From Scandinavium sp036271055 (GTDB taxonomy: Bacteria; Pseudomonadota; Gammaproteobacteria; Enterobacterales; Enterobacteriaceae), in the NCBI RefSeq assembly GCF_036271055.1, contig NZ_DATBBJ010000073.1, positions 248,001 through 312,000 on the forward strand: a stretch of DNA of 64,000 nt. The letters run 5' to 3'. Position numbers and translations under genes: made by a program. Below the pieces are notes generated by a model. The model saw nothing but the letters and a program-made list of their open reading frames with translations. It had not been told where the DNA came from and made no database searches. Numbering within the stretch: position 1 is the stretch's first letter; each line of letters starts with the position of its first letter. Below, one piece after another: positions 8,920 through 17,934 of this stretch.

Positions 8920-9184
8920 GTGACACCCTTACATTGCGCAAGAAAAAGGGACCCGTGATACGTCGACGAGTCCTGTAGTTATCCTTCTATTTTAGCAAAG
9001 CGCCGGGAAAGCCATTTTTGCTTTTGTGTCCTTGGCCTGCATTTGAACAATGTGCAGATCCGTTTCTGCGGCAAAAAATTGACAGCAAATGTTTCAGAAC
9101 GCCGAAATGCGCGCCTCGTCTCTCGACGGCAGGGCGCTTGCTGCCTATTATGAACAGGTTTTGCGAAACGTATTTGAATAAGGA

Positions 9185-9460
9185 ATGAAAAGAATGCGAG
9201 CAGCTTTTTGGGTAGGGTGCGCGGCACTGTTATTGTCGGCATGCAGCAGTGAACCAGAGCAACAAGCCACAGCGGCACACGTTACGCCAGGAATGCGTGC
9301 GGCGATGTCATCGTCCGGCGAGGCGAATTGCGCAATGGTGGGTGGGTCGTTATCGGTCGCGCGTCAGCTTGATGGTTCCGCTATCGGGATGTGTGCACTG
9401 CCCAATGGCAAGCGATGCAGTGAGCAGTCTCTTGCCACCGGGAGTTGTGCCAACTACTGA
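9185..9460 (+). CDS. ydbJ: DUF333 lipoprotein YdbJ
   Basis: Small predicted lipoprotein of 91 residues. The signal peptide ends in the lipobox LLSAC with the modified cysteine at residue 20. The C-terminal half is a DUF333 (hemolysin-like) domain: CAMVGGSLSVARQLDGSAIG followed by MCALPNGKRC. An internal methionine at residue 4 is an alternative start. It is divergent from nifJ and convergent with hslJ, the two stop codons being one base apart, as in E. coli. Its biochemical role is not known. Confidence 0.85.
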   Translation: MKRMRAAFWVGCAALLLSACSSEPEQQATAAHVTPGMRAAMSSSGEANCAMVGGSLSVARQLDGSAIGMCALPNGKRCSEQSLATGSCANY

Positions 9461-9461
9461 T

Positions 9462-9893
9462 TTAGTTCATCAGGTCGGCAAGTTTATACACCAGCGAATC
9501 GTTAGAGGTGGCCAGGGTTAGCTGGTTTTCGGTTAAGTCCACCTGGACGCCATCGTGTAGCATCGCCGCCAGTGTCTGGTCCAGCTGATTCAGCTGCGGG
9601 TCAGTGCATAGCATTTTGGTCATCGCGATGTTTTTCACTTTCAGCTCGCCGTCAGACAGCTTTCCTTCCCCGGTAAACTGATTGCACATGTTGCCGTAGA
9701 CATGCATTTTCTCGCCAAAACTGAGTTCCAGCGGTTTTTGACTGGTGACATTCTTGCCGTTCACGCTTTCCAGCACAAAACGGTGGTGCTGAAGCTGTTC
9801 GGGTTGGGTGGTCACTTTACTCGTCGACACACAGCCTGCCAACATCACTCCCATTGTCGCCAGCAGGGTGAGGGTTATTTTGTTGCTGCTCAT
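9462..9893 (-). CDS. hslJ: Heat-shock lipoprotein HslJ
   Basis: META-domain outer-membrane lipoprotein, 143 residues (E. coli 140). The lipobox LAGC places the lipidated cysteine at residue 21. The remainder is one META domain with the typical FVLESVNGKNV opening and NMCNQFTGEGKL strand. E. coli HslJ is linked to novobiocin resistance and heat-shock induction. It lies convergent to ydbJ and upstream of ldhA on the opposite strand face, as in E. coli. Confidence 0.93.
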   Translation of the reverse strand: MSSNKITLTLLATMGVMLAGCVSTSKVTTQPEQLQHHRFVLESVNGKNVTSQKPLELSFGEKMHVYGNMCNQFTGEGKLSDGELKVKNIAMTKMLCTDPQLNQLDQTLAAMLHDGVQVDLTENQLTLATSNDSLVYKLADLMN

Positions 9894-9972
9894 TAAATAT
9901 TCACCAAATAAATAATTCTGAATCAGGATGACACTGTAGTGCGGTGAGTGGGAGTGGGGGTTGTCTGAAAGT

Positions 9973-9992
9973 GCTCCCCGTGCGTGGGGAGC
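9973..9992 (-). terminator. Terminator of ldhA
   Basis: GCTCCCC / GGGGAGC stem with a six-base loop eight bases after the ldhA stop; the following minus-strand bases are only modestly T-rich (ACTTTC). Confidence 0.6.
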
Positions 9993-10000
9993 AAGAATGG

Positions 10001-10990
10001 TTAAACCAGTGCGTTCGGTGTGGACTCTCCGTTGTCGATTTGACGCAGGTTTTCCAGCGTGGTTTCAGAAATGCTGGTGAGCGCTTCTGCGGTCAGGAAC
10101 GCCTGATGTCCCGTAAATAAGACGTTGTGGCAGGCCGACAGGCGGCGGAATACGTCATCCTGAATCACATCGTTTGATTTATCTTCAAAGAACAAATCGC
10201 GCTCATTCTCATACACGTCCATGCCCAGCGCGCCGATTTTCTGCGTTTTCAGTGCTTCAATCGCCGCCTGGGAGTCAATCAGGCCGCCACGGCTGGTATT
10301 GATGACCATCACGCCATCTTTCATCTGATCAAACGCGCTCTGGTTAAGCAGATGATAGTTTTCTTCTGTCAACGGGCAGTGCAGGGAAATGACGTCAGAC
10401 TGCGAGAACAGTGTTGGCAGGTCGACGTATTCCACACCCAAATCCAGAGCCGCCGCGCTTGGATACGGATCGAACGCCAACAGCTTCATGCCAAAGCCTT
10501 TCAGGATACGCAGTGTCGCGACACCGATTTTCCCGGTTCCCACTACACCCGCCGTTTTGCCGTGCATGGTAAAGCCACACAGTCCTTCGAGTGAGAAGTT
10601 TGCATCGCGGGTGCGTTGATAAGCACGGTGAATACGACGGTTCAACGACATCATCAGACCAATCGCATGTTCAGCCACTGCTTCTGGTGAGTAAGCTGGC
10701 ACGCGTACCACACGTAAGCCGAGCTCTTTCGCTGCATCCAGATCGACATTGTTAAAGCCCGCACACCGCAGCGCGATGTATTTCACGCCGTGCTTTTTAA
10801 GTTCTTCGAGAACCGGACGGCTACCGTCGTCATTGACGAAAATACAGACCGCTTCACAGCCGTGGGCAGTTTTCGCTGTCTTTTCGGTTAAAAGGAAGTC
10901 AAAAAATTCAAGTTCAAAGCCAAATGCGGAATTAACATCTTGCAGATACTTTTTATCGTACTGCTTTGTGCTGTAAACTGCGATTTTCAT
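10001..10990 (-). CDS. ldhA: Fermentative D-lactate dehydrogenase
   Basis: NAD-dependent D-lactate dehydrogenase that reduces pyruvate to D-lactate during fermentation, 329 residues, equal to E. coli LdhA. The nucleotide-binding motif GTGKIG lies at 151-156, and the catalytic histidine is in the GHQAFLTAEA segment near residue 296. The start MKIAVYSTKQ at 10990 is preferred; an upstream in-frame ATG would add 19 residues absent from the family. The preceding bases GGAGAAAAGTCTT give a usable ribosome binding site. Confidence 0.97.
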   Translation of the reverse strand: MKIAVYSTKQYDKKYLQDVNSAFGFELEFFDFLLTEKTAKTAHGCEAVCIFVNDDGSRPVLEELKKHGVKYIALRCAGFNNVDLDAAKELGLRVVRVPAYSPEAVAEHAIGLMMSLNRRIHRAYQRTRDANFSLEGLCGFTMHGKTAGVVGTGKIGVATLRILKGFGMKLLAFDPYPSAAALDLGVEYVDLPTLFSQSDVISLHCPLTEENYHLLNQSAFDQMKDGVMVINTSRGGLIDSQAAIEALKTQKIGALGMDVYENERDLFFEDKSNDVIQDDVFRRLSACHNVLFTGHQAFLTAEALTSISETTLENLRQIDNGESTPNALV

Positions 10991-11246
10991 AAGACTTTTC
11001 TCCAGTGATATTAACGTCACGGTAGCATAATTCAAATAATCATACAAATATTAAACTATAGTTTAATCATCAGGTTATAACAGAGAGTGTAGAGCATAAC
11101 GCGCAGATGTTTTGCGGATCCTAAGGAAGGCGTTAAAAGCAGCATCTATGCTTAAACCTGACGGTGACTTTAACGGGTCGGCTAAACATGCCACAATATG
11201 CGCCACTTCGGCTTTTAATGACAAAAAATCAGGATGTTAACCGCCC

Positions 11247-13889
11247 ATGAAGGGTACCTGGAAAGCCGCGATCGCGCTACTGCTGTTACTGATCCTCTTG
11301 CCGCTCACGCTGCTGTTAACGCTGACCCATTGGGTCCCGACGCTGGCAGGTATCTGGCTCCCGGCAGGCACGCGAATCGCTATCGATCATAGCCCGCGTT
11401 TTACGCGTCATTCGGTGCGCATTCCCGAATTGCGTTATCTGGTGGGCGACTGCCAGCTTGCACAGCTCAATGATGCCGAGCTGTCGCACCCGAGCCGCTG
11501 GCGTCTGCACATCGGCCATCTCGATATTAACTCTGCATGCTTAAGCAAACTCCCTGACAGCACGCCAACCCCAGGCGCACCGCGCAGTCTTGCCGAATGG
11601 CAATCCATGCTGCCGAATAGCTGGCTGACTATTGATCAACTGCGTTTATCCCCGTGGGAGAAATGGCAAGGTAAGCTGGCGGTGTCATTGACGCCATCAA
11701 AACAGGAACTGAGTTACAACGGTGACGCGGCGCATCTGCAGGCCAATCTGAAAGGGCAGAAGCTGACCGTCAGCCGCTTTGAAGCGACCGTTCAGGCCGA
11801 TAAGCCACCCATAAAACTGGTCGGGGAATTCACTTTGCCACTGGTCCCGGACGGCTTACCGGTTAACGGGCACGTGGAGTCAACGTTCCAGGTGCCGACC
11901 CCCGCGGCCCTGGTCGACGCAGAACTGAACTGGCGTGAAAATCAGGGCCAGCTCATCGTAATGGAACGTGGCAATCCAGAGCCTTTACTTGATTTACCGT
12001 GGGAACTGACTCGCGAACGGCTGAGTATTAGCGACGGGCGCTGGAACTGGCCGTGGCAAGAGGGCGTACCGTTAAGCGGACGCGTGGGGCTTAAAATCGA
12101 TAACTGGCAGCAGGGACTCGATAAGATGCAAATCGCCGGACGCCTCAACGTGCTGACGCAGGGCGCAGCCGGGAAAGGCAACGCCGTGCTCAATATTGGC
12201 CCCGGCACGCTCAGCATGGATAACAGCGCCATGCCACTGCAACTCACAGGCGAAGCCAAATACGACGATTTGGTGCTGTACGCGATTCTTCCTGCGCAAC
12301 TGAGTGGTTCGATGATGGACCCGAAACTCAGTTTTGCGCCGGGAGCCTTATTGCGTTCGCGGGGACGACTCATTGATTCTCTGAATATTGATGAGATCCG
12401 CTGGCCGTTGGCGGGCGTGCATCTCAGCAGTCAGGGCGTGGACGGGCGCTTGCAGGCGATTCTGCGCGCGCACGAGCAAGAAATGGGCGATTTTGTATTA
12501 CATCTTGATGGTCAGGCCGACAACTTTTTACCCGATAAAGGGAGCTGGCGCTGGCGCTATTGGGGCGATGGTCATTTCACACCGATGCAGGCACGCTGGG
12601 ATGTGAAGGGAGAGGGTGAGTGGCGAGACAGTGCCATCGTCCTCAATAGCCTCTCAACGGGCTTCGACAAGCTGCAATACGGCACAATGAACGTTAGCCA
12701 GCCGCGTCTGGTGCTGGAAAAACCGATTCACTGGATCCGTAATGAACAGCATCCGTCATTAACCGGGGCGCTGTCACTCGATGCCGGGGAAACGCAGTTC
12801 AGCGGTGGCAGCGTGTTACCGCCATCCACGCTCAAATTCAGCGTTGAGGGGCGCGATCCAACCTGGTTCCAGTTTAAGGGCTCCCTTCGCGCGGCGAATA
12901 TCGGCCCGGTGCGTGTCAACGGGCGCTGGGATGGTGAACGTCTGCGTGGCGAAGCCTGGTGGCCGCAACAGTCGTTAAAGGTCTTCCAGCCGCTTGTACC
13001 TCCTGACTGGAAAATGAATCTGCGTGACGGCACGTTGTATGCGCAGGTCGCGTTTTCCGCGATGGCCGGACAAGGTTTTGAAGCGGGTGGTCACGGTGTC
13101 CTGAAAGGCGGCAGTATCTGGATGCCCGATAACAAAATCAACGGCATTGATTTTGTTCTGCCATTCCGTTTCAGCGATGGGACGTGGGAACTCGGTACGC
13201 GTGGCCCGGTTTCACTGCGCATCGGCGAAATCGTCAACCAGGTTACCGCCAGTAATTTTACCGCCGATTTGCAGGGCAATTATCCGTGGAGCGAAGAAGA
13301 TCCACTGACATTGAGCGACGTCAACGTAGACGTGCTTGGCGGTAAACTGTCGATGCTGCAACTACGGATGCCACAGCACGACCCTGCATTGTTGCGCGTG
13401 CAGAACATATCCTCAAGCGAACTGATAAGCGCCGTAAATCCGAAACAGTTTACGATGTCCGGCCCGGTGAGCGGGGCGCTGCCGCTGTGGCTCGATAATG
13501 AAAAATGGATAATCAAAGACGGCTGGTTGATGAATCCCGGCCCAATGACGCTCCGTCTTGATAAAGACACCGCCGATGCGGTGGTGGAAGACAACATGGT
13601 CGCGGGTGTGGCAATCAACTGGCTGCGCTACATGGAAATCTCACGCTCGTGGACCAAAATCAATCTCGATAATCTCGGCCTTTTGACGCTGCAATCCGCC
13701 ATCACCGGCACCAGTCGGGTAGACGGCAAAAGCAGCACCGTGAATTTGAACTATACCCATGAAGAGAACGTGTTCGATCTTTGGCGCAGTTTGCGCTTTG
13801 GCGACAATCTTCAGGCATGGCTTGAGCAAAACGCGGTCCTTCCCGACCCGCGCTGCCGGGCAGGCAAGGACTGTAAGGAGCAACAATGA
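11247..13889 (+). CDS. ydbH: AsmA-like envelope protein YdbH
   Basis: Inner-membrane-anchored, periplasm-spanning protein of 880 residues (E. coli 879) in the AsmA-like family with TamB and YhdP. These three act redundantly in moving phospholipid between the inner and outer membranes. The single N-terminal helix covers about residues 7-28 (AIALLLLLILLPLTLLLT), and the rest is the long repetitive beta structure typical of the family. The last codons overlap the ynbE start by four bases (ATGA), so translation is coupled. Genetic work in E. coli shows that YnbE is a partner lipoprotein in the outer membrane and that YdbL modulates the pair. Confidence 0.95.
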   Translation: MKGTWKAAIALLLLLILLPLTLLLTLTHWVPTLAGIWLPAGTRIAIDHSPRFTRHSVRIPELRYLVGDCQLAQLNDAELSHPSRWRLHIGHLDINSACLSKLPDSTPTPGAPRSLAEWQSMLPNSWLTIDQLRLSPWEKWQGKLAVSLTPSKQELSYNGDAAHLQANLKGQKLTVSRFEATVQADKPPIKLVGEFTLPLVPDGLPVNGHVESTFQVPTPAALVDAELNWRENQGQLIVMERGNPEPLLDLPWELTRERLSISDGRWNWPWQEGVPLSGRVGLKIDNWQQGLDKMQIAGRLNVLTQGAAGKGNAVLNIGPGTLSMDNSAMPLQLTGEAKYDDLVLYAILPAQLSGSMMDPKLSFAPGALLRSRGRLIDSLNIDEIRWPLAGVHLSSQGVDGRLQAILRAHEQEMGDFVLHLDGQADNFLPDKGSWRWRYWGDGHFTPMQARWDVKGEGEWRDSAIVLNSLSTGFDKLQYGTMNVSQPRLVLEKPIHWIRNEQHPSLTGALSLDAGETQFSGGSVLPPSTLKFSVEGRDPTWFQFKGSLRAANIGPVRVNGRWDGERLRGEAWWPQQSLKVFQPLVPPDWKMNLRDGTLYAQVAFSAMAGQGFEAGGHGVLKGGSIWMPDNKINGIDFVLPFRFSDGTWELGTRGPVSLRIGEIVNQVTASNFTADLQGNYPWSEEDPLTLSDVNVDVLGGKLSMLQLRMPQHDPALLRVQNISSSELISAVNPKQFTMSGPVSGALPLWLDNEKWIIKDGWLMNPGPMTLRLDKDTADAVVEDNMVAGVAINWLRYMEISRSWTKINLDNLGLLTLQSAITGTSRVDGKSSTVNLNYTHEENVFDLWRSLRFGDNLQAWLEQNAVLPDPRCRAGKDCKEQQ

Positions 13890-14077
13890 AAGTGAAAACC
13901 GCCATGCTGAGCGGGCTGGCCGCGCTAACCCTCAGTGGCTGTACGCCACGTATTGAGGTCGCCGCGCCGAAGGAGCCAATAACCATCAACATGAATGTCA
14001 AAATCGAACATGAGATCCATATCAAGGTCGATAAAGACGTTGAAGATCTGCTGAAATCGCGTAGCGATTTATTCTGA
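13886..14077 (+). CDS. ynbE: Outer membrane lipoprotein YnbE
   Basis: 63-residue lipoprotein with lipobox LSGC (cysteine 19) followed by TPRIEVAAPKEPITINMNV, almost identical to E. coli YnbE. It is believed to extend the YdbH periplasmic bridge to the outer membrane. The start overlaps the ydbH stop by four bases, and ydbL follows after seven bases, so the three genes form one operon. Confidence 0.94.
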   Translation: MKVKTAMLSGLAALTLSGCTPRIEVAAPKEPITINMNVKIEHEIHIKVDKDVEDLLKSRSDLF

Positions 14078-14084
14078 GGCCGCC

Positions 14085-14471
14085 ATGAAAAAAATCATGT
14101 TAATGGCTGTCCTGAGTCTTGGACTCATCAGCCACAGCGTACTCGCGTTGACACTGGATGACGCGCGTCTGCAAGGGCGAGTAGGCGAAACGCTGACCGG
14201 CTATCTTGAACCGTTAAAGCAGGATAAAGAGACGTTGGCGCTGGTGAAGAAAATCAATGATGCCCGAAGCGAAAGCTATCAGCAGTTGGCAGACAGCAAT
14301 AATCTTCCGGTTGATGAAGTGGCGAAAATGGCCGGGCAGAAACTGGTGTCCCGGGCACAGCCGGGAGAATATGTGAAGGGGGATCAACGGCAAATGGCTG
14401 AAAAAGTGATCAGCGATGGCGCTTCCGGTATTCGCCAGGTGACACGCCAAAGCGTTGACGGAACGCGGTAG
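14085..14471 (+). CDS. ydbL: YdbL, C-terminus altered by apparent frameshift
   Basis: Periplasmic partner of YdbH-YnbE. Residues 1-98 match YdbL: signal peptide ending near LAL-TLDDAR, then AGQKLVSRAQPGEYVKG. After that the open frame reads DQRQMAEK and runs 30 residues into DNA antisense to feaR. If one G of the five-G run at 14378-14382 is removed, the frame reads GINGKWLKK and stops at 14409, matching the E. coli ending (GINGKWVRKF) and family length (about 106 residues). That stop abuts the feaR stop exactly. A one-base insertion or a sequencing error is therefore likely; the intended gene is 14085-14409. Confidence 0.85.
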   Translation: MKKIMLMAVLSLGLISHSVLALTLDDARLQGRVGETLTGYLEPLKQDKETLALVKKINDARSESYQQLADSNNLPVDEVAKMAGQKLVSRAQPGEYVKGDQRQMAEKVISDGASGIRQVTRQSVDGTR

Positions 14472-15318
14472 AGAAATGGCTGTGATCGGTAAAGCCCCAA
14501 CTGAAGCCGATCCCCGCCAGCTTTTCATCGTCGGTGGCGCTGCGTAAGGCTTTGGCACAAAGATCGAGCCGCCGGTTTTTAATGTACTGCGCCACCACCA
14601 GGCCTTTATCAGCAAACATACGGTACAGGCTTCTCACCGACATCCCCGTTTCATTCGCCAGCCATTCCGGGCGCAGCGTTTCAGCCTGAATATGGTCATC
14701 GATCATCCGCACGACTTTCTCAAACTGGCGTTCACGGCGCGATGGCTGCACGTCTTGCTGTTGTAAAACCGGGCGCAGCAAACAGACAATCGCCTCCAGG
14801 GCGGCTTCGCTTTCGGTCCCCGATAAGTCATGGTTACTCATACTTTCCTGCAACAGGCGATGGCTCATTTGGACCATTGGCAGATTTTTCCCCAGCCGTT
14901 GCACACAGTGCGCTTCACCGACTCGCAGCTGCTGTTCCAGCAAACTTCTTGGCATTAACAGAGAGATTTGGCGCGAAGGTTGCTGCCAGATGATGGAACA
15001 CGGACGCGAGGCATCGACGAGCGTGATATCGCCGGGCTGGATCACCGTCTGGCGCGCGTTTTGTTCAATTATCGCCTGGCCTTCCAGTTGAAATACGGTG
15101 TAAAACCAGCTGTCGTTGTGGTCTTTAATCTCGTTGGTGGTGCGGTAAAGATTGACGTTGGCGGTGGTGACGGTGCTGAGTTTGAATGCCTGGGTGTACC
15201 CGGTTTCCAGATGGCCCGAAAATTCACCCTCCAGAGGTCGCGCGGCAAAATTGCCGCACTCCTGATTTACCTGGGCGAGCCATTGCTGGAACTGTTCATT
15301 GCCGGTCATTTGCGCCAT
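14410..15318 (-). CDS. feaR: AraC-family activator FeaR
   Basis: Activator of feaB and tynA in response to aromatic amines and their aldehydes, 302 residues (E. coli 301). The N-terminal part is an AraC-type effector domain; the C-terminal 100 residues carry two helix-turn-helix motifs, including ETGMSVRSLYRMFADKG and GFTDHSHFSTAFRQRFG. It is divergent from feaB across a 232-base gap that contains two matches to the FeaR consensus. Met4 is an alternative start. Confidence 0.95.
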   Translation of the reverse strand: MAQMTGNEQFQQWLAQVNQECGNFAARPLEGEFSGHLETGYTQAFKLSTVTTANVNLYRTTNEIKDHNDSWFYTVFQLEGQAIIEQNARQTVIQPGDITLVDASRPCSIIWQQPSRQISLLMPRSLLEQQLRVGEAHCVQRLGKNLPMVQMSHRLLQESMSNHDLSGTESEAALEAIVCLLRPVLQQQDVQPSRRERQFEKVVRMIDDHIQAETLRPEWLANETGMSVRSLYRMFADKGLVVAQYIKNRRLDLCAKALRSATDDEKLAGIGFSWGFTDHSHFSTAFRQRFGVSPGEYRKRHR

Positions 15319-15453
15319 ATCCTGCCTCAGTCATCGTCTTGCTATCACATTGTTGCATTTATGTTGCGTAAACAAGCATCCCCTGGTGACTATACGAAAG
15401 AACTATCACCCGCGACAGAAGACCTGACGACTATTGTCACTGTTTGCGAGGGC

Positions 15454-15490
15454 TGTCACAGGCGACAAAGCGAATGACAGGGAGACAAAA
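15454..15490 (+). promoter_or_regulatory. Two tandem FeaR sites upstream of feaB
   Basis: Two exact matches to the reported FeaR recognition pattern TGNCA-N8-AAA: TGTCA at 15454 with AAA at 15467-15469, and TGACA at 15475 with AAA at 15488-15490. They repeat at 21 bases, two helical turns. The second ends just before a plausible -35 position; TACACT near 15513 could be the -10. The tandem layout recurs upstream of tynA. Confidence 0.75.
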
Positions 15491-15550
15491 ACGGAATTGG
15501 CGCTCAGCTCCTACACTGGAGAAAACCGTGATGGGTAATAAGGAGTTGAT

Positions 15551-17050
15551 ATGTCTGATTCACAGGTCGCGCTGCTTGAGAGCGTGCAACATTTTCTGGC
15601 GCGCCAGCACGGGCTCTATATCGACGGTACACAGCAGGCTTCGCGCAGCGACAAACGCCTGACCGTCTGGGATCCGGCAACGGGTAATGCCATCGCCAGT
15701 ACGGCAGACGCAAACAGCGCAGATGTCGATGCGGCAGTGATGTCGGCGTGGCGGGCGTTTGTTGATCGTCGTTGGGCAGGGCGCATGCCTGCTGAACGCG
15801 AGCGCATTTTGCTGCGTTTTGCCGATTTAGTTGAAAAGCATTCCGAAGAACTCGCGCAGCTGGAAACACTGGAGCAGGGGAAGTCGATCAATATCTCCCG
15901 CGCCTTTGAAGTGGCCTGCACCCTGAACTGGATGCGTTACACCGCAGGGCTGGCGACTAAAATCACCGGACAGACGCTCGATGTGTCAATTCCATTGCCT
16001 GCGGGTGCTCGCTACCAGGCGTGGACGCGCAAAGAACCGATCGGCGTCGTGGCGGGTATTGTGCCGTGGAACTTCCCGCTAATGATTGGGATGTGGAAAG
16101 TGATGCCAGCGTTGGCGGCTGGGTGCTCGATAGTCATCAAACCATCAGAAACCACGCCGCTGACGCTGTTGCGTGTAGCGGAACTGGCGACCGAAGCGGG
16201 GGTGCCGGAAGGCGTGTTTAACGTGGTGACGGGCAGCGGTGCGGAATGTGGCGCTGCGCTGACGTCGCATCCGCATGTAGCCAAAGTCAGTTTCACCGGG
16301 TCAACGCCAACCGGCAAACAAATTGCTCGCACGGCGGCGGACCGACTCACGCGTGTCACGCTGGAACTCGGGGGGAAAAACCCGGCGATAGTACTGAAAG
16401 ATGCCGATCCACAATGGGTCATTGAAGGGCTGATGATGGGGAGCTTCCTCAATCAGGGGCAAGTATGCGCCGCCAGCTCGCGGATCTACATTGAAGCGCC
16501 GCTGTTTGACACTCTGGTTACCGGTTTTGAGCAAGCGGTGAAATCGTTGAGCGTCGGGCCGGGTATGTCCGAAAGCGCGCAGATAAATCCGCTGGCATCG
16601 CGTGCCCATTGCGACAAAGTCGCAGCTTTCTTGCATGAAGCTGAGCAAAACAAAGCAGAGCTGATTGGCGGCAACGACGGGCCAGCCGGTCAGGGTTACT
16701 ACGTGCGTCCGACATTAGTGGTCAACCCGGATGCGCGTCTGCGACTGACGCGTGAAGAAGTGTTTGGCCCGGTGGTTAACCTGGTGCGCGTGGCAGACGG
16801 TGACGAAGCGCTGCGTCTGGCAAACGAAACCGAATACGGTCTGACAGCCAGCGTCTGGACGCAAAACCTTTCACAGGCGCTTAGCTACAGCGATCGTTTG
16901 CAGGCGGGTACAGTGTGGGTCAACAGCCACACGCTTATCGACCCGAATCTGCCATTCGGCGGCATGAAGCAGTCCGGTACTGGACGTGATTTTGGCCCGG
17001 ACTGGCTCGACGGCTGGTGCGAAACCAAATCGGTGTGCGTACGGTATTAA
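15551..17050 (+). CDS. feaB: Phenylacetaldehyde dehydrogenase
   Basis: NAD-dependent aldehyde dehydrogenase that oxidises phenylacetaldehyde, made by TynA, to phenylacetate; 499 residues. Standard ALDH motifs are present: the glutamate of LELGGKNPAIV (E272) and the nucleophilic cysteine of GQVCAASSR (C306). The ribosome binding site AAGGAG lies six bases before the ATG. In E. coli feaB is next to tynA; here 4.5 kb of inserted genes separates the two, yet both keep FeaR-type sites. Confidence 0.95.
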   Translation: MSDSQVALLESVQHFLARQHGLYIDGTQQASRSDKRLTVWDPATGNAIASTADANSADVDAAVMSAWRAFVDRRWAGRMPAERERILLRFADLVEKHSEELAQLETLEQGKSINISRAFEVACTLNWMRYTAGLATKITGQTLDVSIPLPAGARYQAWTRKEPIGVVAGIVPWNFPLMIGMWKVMPALAAGCSIVIKPSETTPLTLLRVAELATEAGVPEGVFNVVTGSGAECGAALTSHPHVAKVSFTGSTPTGKQIARTAADRLTRVTLELGGKNPAIVLKDADPQWVIEGLMMGSFLNQGQVCAASSRIYIEAPLFDTLVTGFEQAVKSLSVGPGMSESAQINPLASRAHCDKVAAFLHEAEQNKAELIGGNDGPAGQGYYVRPTLVVNPDARLRLTREEVFGPVVNLVRVADGDEALRLANETEYGLTASVWTQNLSQALSYSDRLQAGTVWVNSHTLIDPNLPFGGMKQSGTGRDFGPDWLDGWCETKSVCVRY

Positions 17051-17062
17051 GTGTAATGAAAA

Positions 17063-17094
17063 CTGCCGGATGGCCCTACGGTTGTCCGGCCTAC
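17063..17094. repeat. REP-like palindromic repeat
   Basis: TGCCGGATGGCCCTACGG and GTCCGGCCTAC form an imperfect palindrome resembling enterobacterial REP/PU units. It lies 12 bases after feaB at the border of the inserted toxin-antitoxin region. Confidence 0.6.
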
Positions 17095-17139
17095 AAACTG
17101 AGTTTTGGCTGGATAATCGTTAGCGCCTTCCGGCACTTA

Positions 17140-17424
17140 TCAGTGCGCCGCGAGTTCATAGAAGAATGCAGGATTGGTCTGGATAACCGCCAGCACTTTG
17201 GCGGCTAACCCCGTCGGGTTGCGTCTTTTCGCTTCCCAACTTTTGATGGTATCCAGGCTCGTACCCAACGCATTCGCCATTTCACTTTGAGAAACATTAA
17301 GCTGCTCTCTGATCGCTTTTACATCGGCAATCTCATAACGAGTGACGCGCCCTGCAGCTTTGTCGCCGTTTTTAATGTCGACGGCTTCTTCCAGCGACGT
17401 TTTCAGTTCGTTAAAAAAAGTCAT
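17140..17424 (-). CDS. HigA/NadS-type antitoxin
   Basis: 94-residue DNA-binding antitoxin. The C-terminal two thirds is an XRE-type helix-turn-helix (REQLNVSQSEMANALGTSLD then TIKSWEAKRRNPTG) with the W-E-x-x-x-R-x-P motif typical of antitoxins paired with RelE-fold toxins. It starts one base after the toxin stop codon, with AGGAAG inside the toxin gene as ribosome binding site. Toxin-first order is characteristic of higBA. It presumably neutralises the toxin and represses the operon. Confidence 0.85.
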   Translation of the reverse strand: MTFFNELKTSLEEAVDIKNGDKAAGRVTRYEIADVKAIREQLNVSQSEMANALGTSLDTIKSWEAKRRNPTGLAAKVLAVIQTNPAFFYELAAH

Positions 17425-17425
17425 G

Positions 17426-17758
17426 TCACACTTCCTCTTTCAATTGCTTCGTGAGTTTCTTTAGCGCTGCTTTTTCGGCATCCGTCAGCGTGTCTTTGAC
17501 GCTCTTCGGATAAGCCAGCACAAACCAGACAATCTCTTCCGTCGCCAAAAAATAGATAACTCTGACGCTGCTGCTTTTCCCTTGAGAACCCGTCGCCATT
17601 CTTATCTTACGCAAGCCACCCGTTTGCTGGATAAGATCGCCTCTTGTTGGGAACTGGATAAGCTCTATTTGCAAAGCCCGCAGTTCTTCATCCGTGGCAA
17701 TCGTTTTAATTTGCCGGGTGAAAAGCGGGGTTTCAATAAACTCGATGGCATGGTTCAT
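17426..17758 (-). CDS. HigB/RelE-family toxin
   Basis: 110-residue RelE-superfamily toxin, predicted to be a ribosome-dependent mRNA endonuclease. Family features are the GDLIQQTGGLRKIRMA strand, the conserved SVRVIYFLA core and the LAYPKSVKDTLTDAEKAALK helix. I start it at MNHAIEFIET because AGGAGA lies eight bases upstream; earlier in-frame starts run into the operator. It is the first gene of the pair. Residue-level confirmation of catalysis is not possible by eye. Confidence 0.85.
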   Translation of the reverse strand: MNHAIEFIETPLFTRQIKTIATDEELRALQIELIQFPTRGDLIQQTGGLRKIRMATGSQGKSSSVRVIYFLATEEIVWFVLAYPKSVKDTLTDAEKAALKKLTKQLKEEV

Positions 17759-17778
17759 TGGCACATTCTCCTTGTGCA

Positions 17779-17813
17779 TGTACATAGTACACTCTATTGG
17801 GGTACTGTGTACA
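17779..17813. promoter_or_regulatory. Inverted-repeat operator of toxin-antitoxin operon
   Basis: TGTACATAGTACAC and GGTACTGTGTACA are inverted repeats (TGTACA at both ends) placed 21 bases before the toxin start. This is the expected location for an autoregulatory site of the antitoxin. Confidence 0.7.
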
Positions 17814-17934
17814 CTTAAAAATGACAATTGACGTTATGGCGGGAAGAATATTCCTGTCATTCGCGTTTTGCCGTTCTCAGGTGAGAATTTGCGTACAGGC
17901 TCGTAAACTTAATGAGTGAAGTGTCACCGAAGGC

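Noticed and set aside
10991..11047. Upstream extension of ldhA
   Set aside because: The added 19 residues do not match the D-lactate dehydrogenase family, and a good start lies at 10990.
14410..14471. C-terminal extension of YdbL as genuine coding sequence
   Set aside because: It is antisense to the conserved end of feaR and disappears if one G is removed from the run at 14378-14382.
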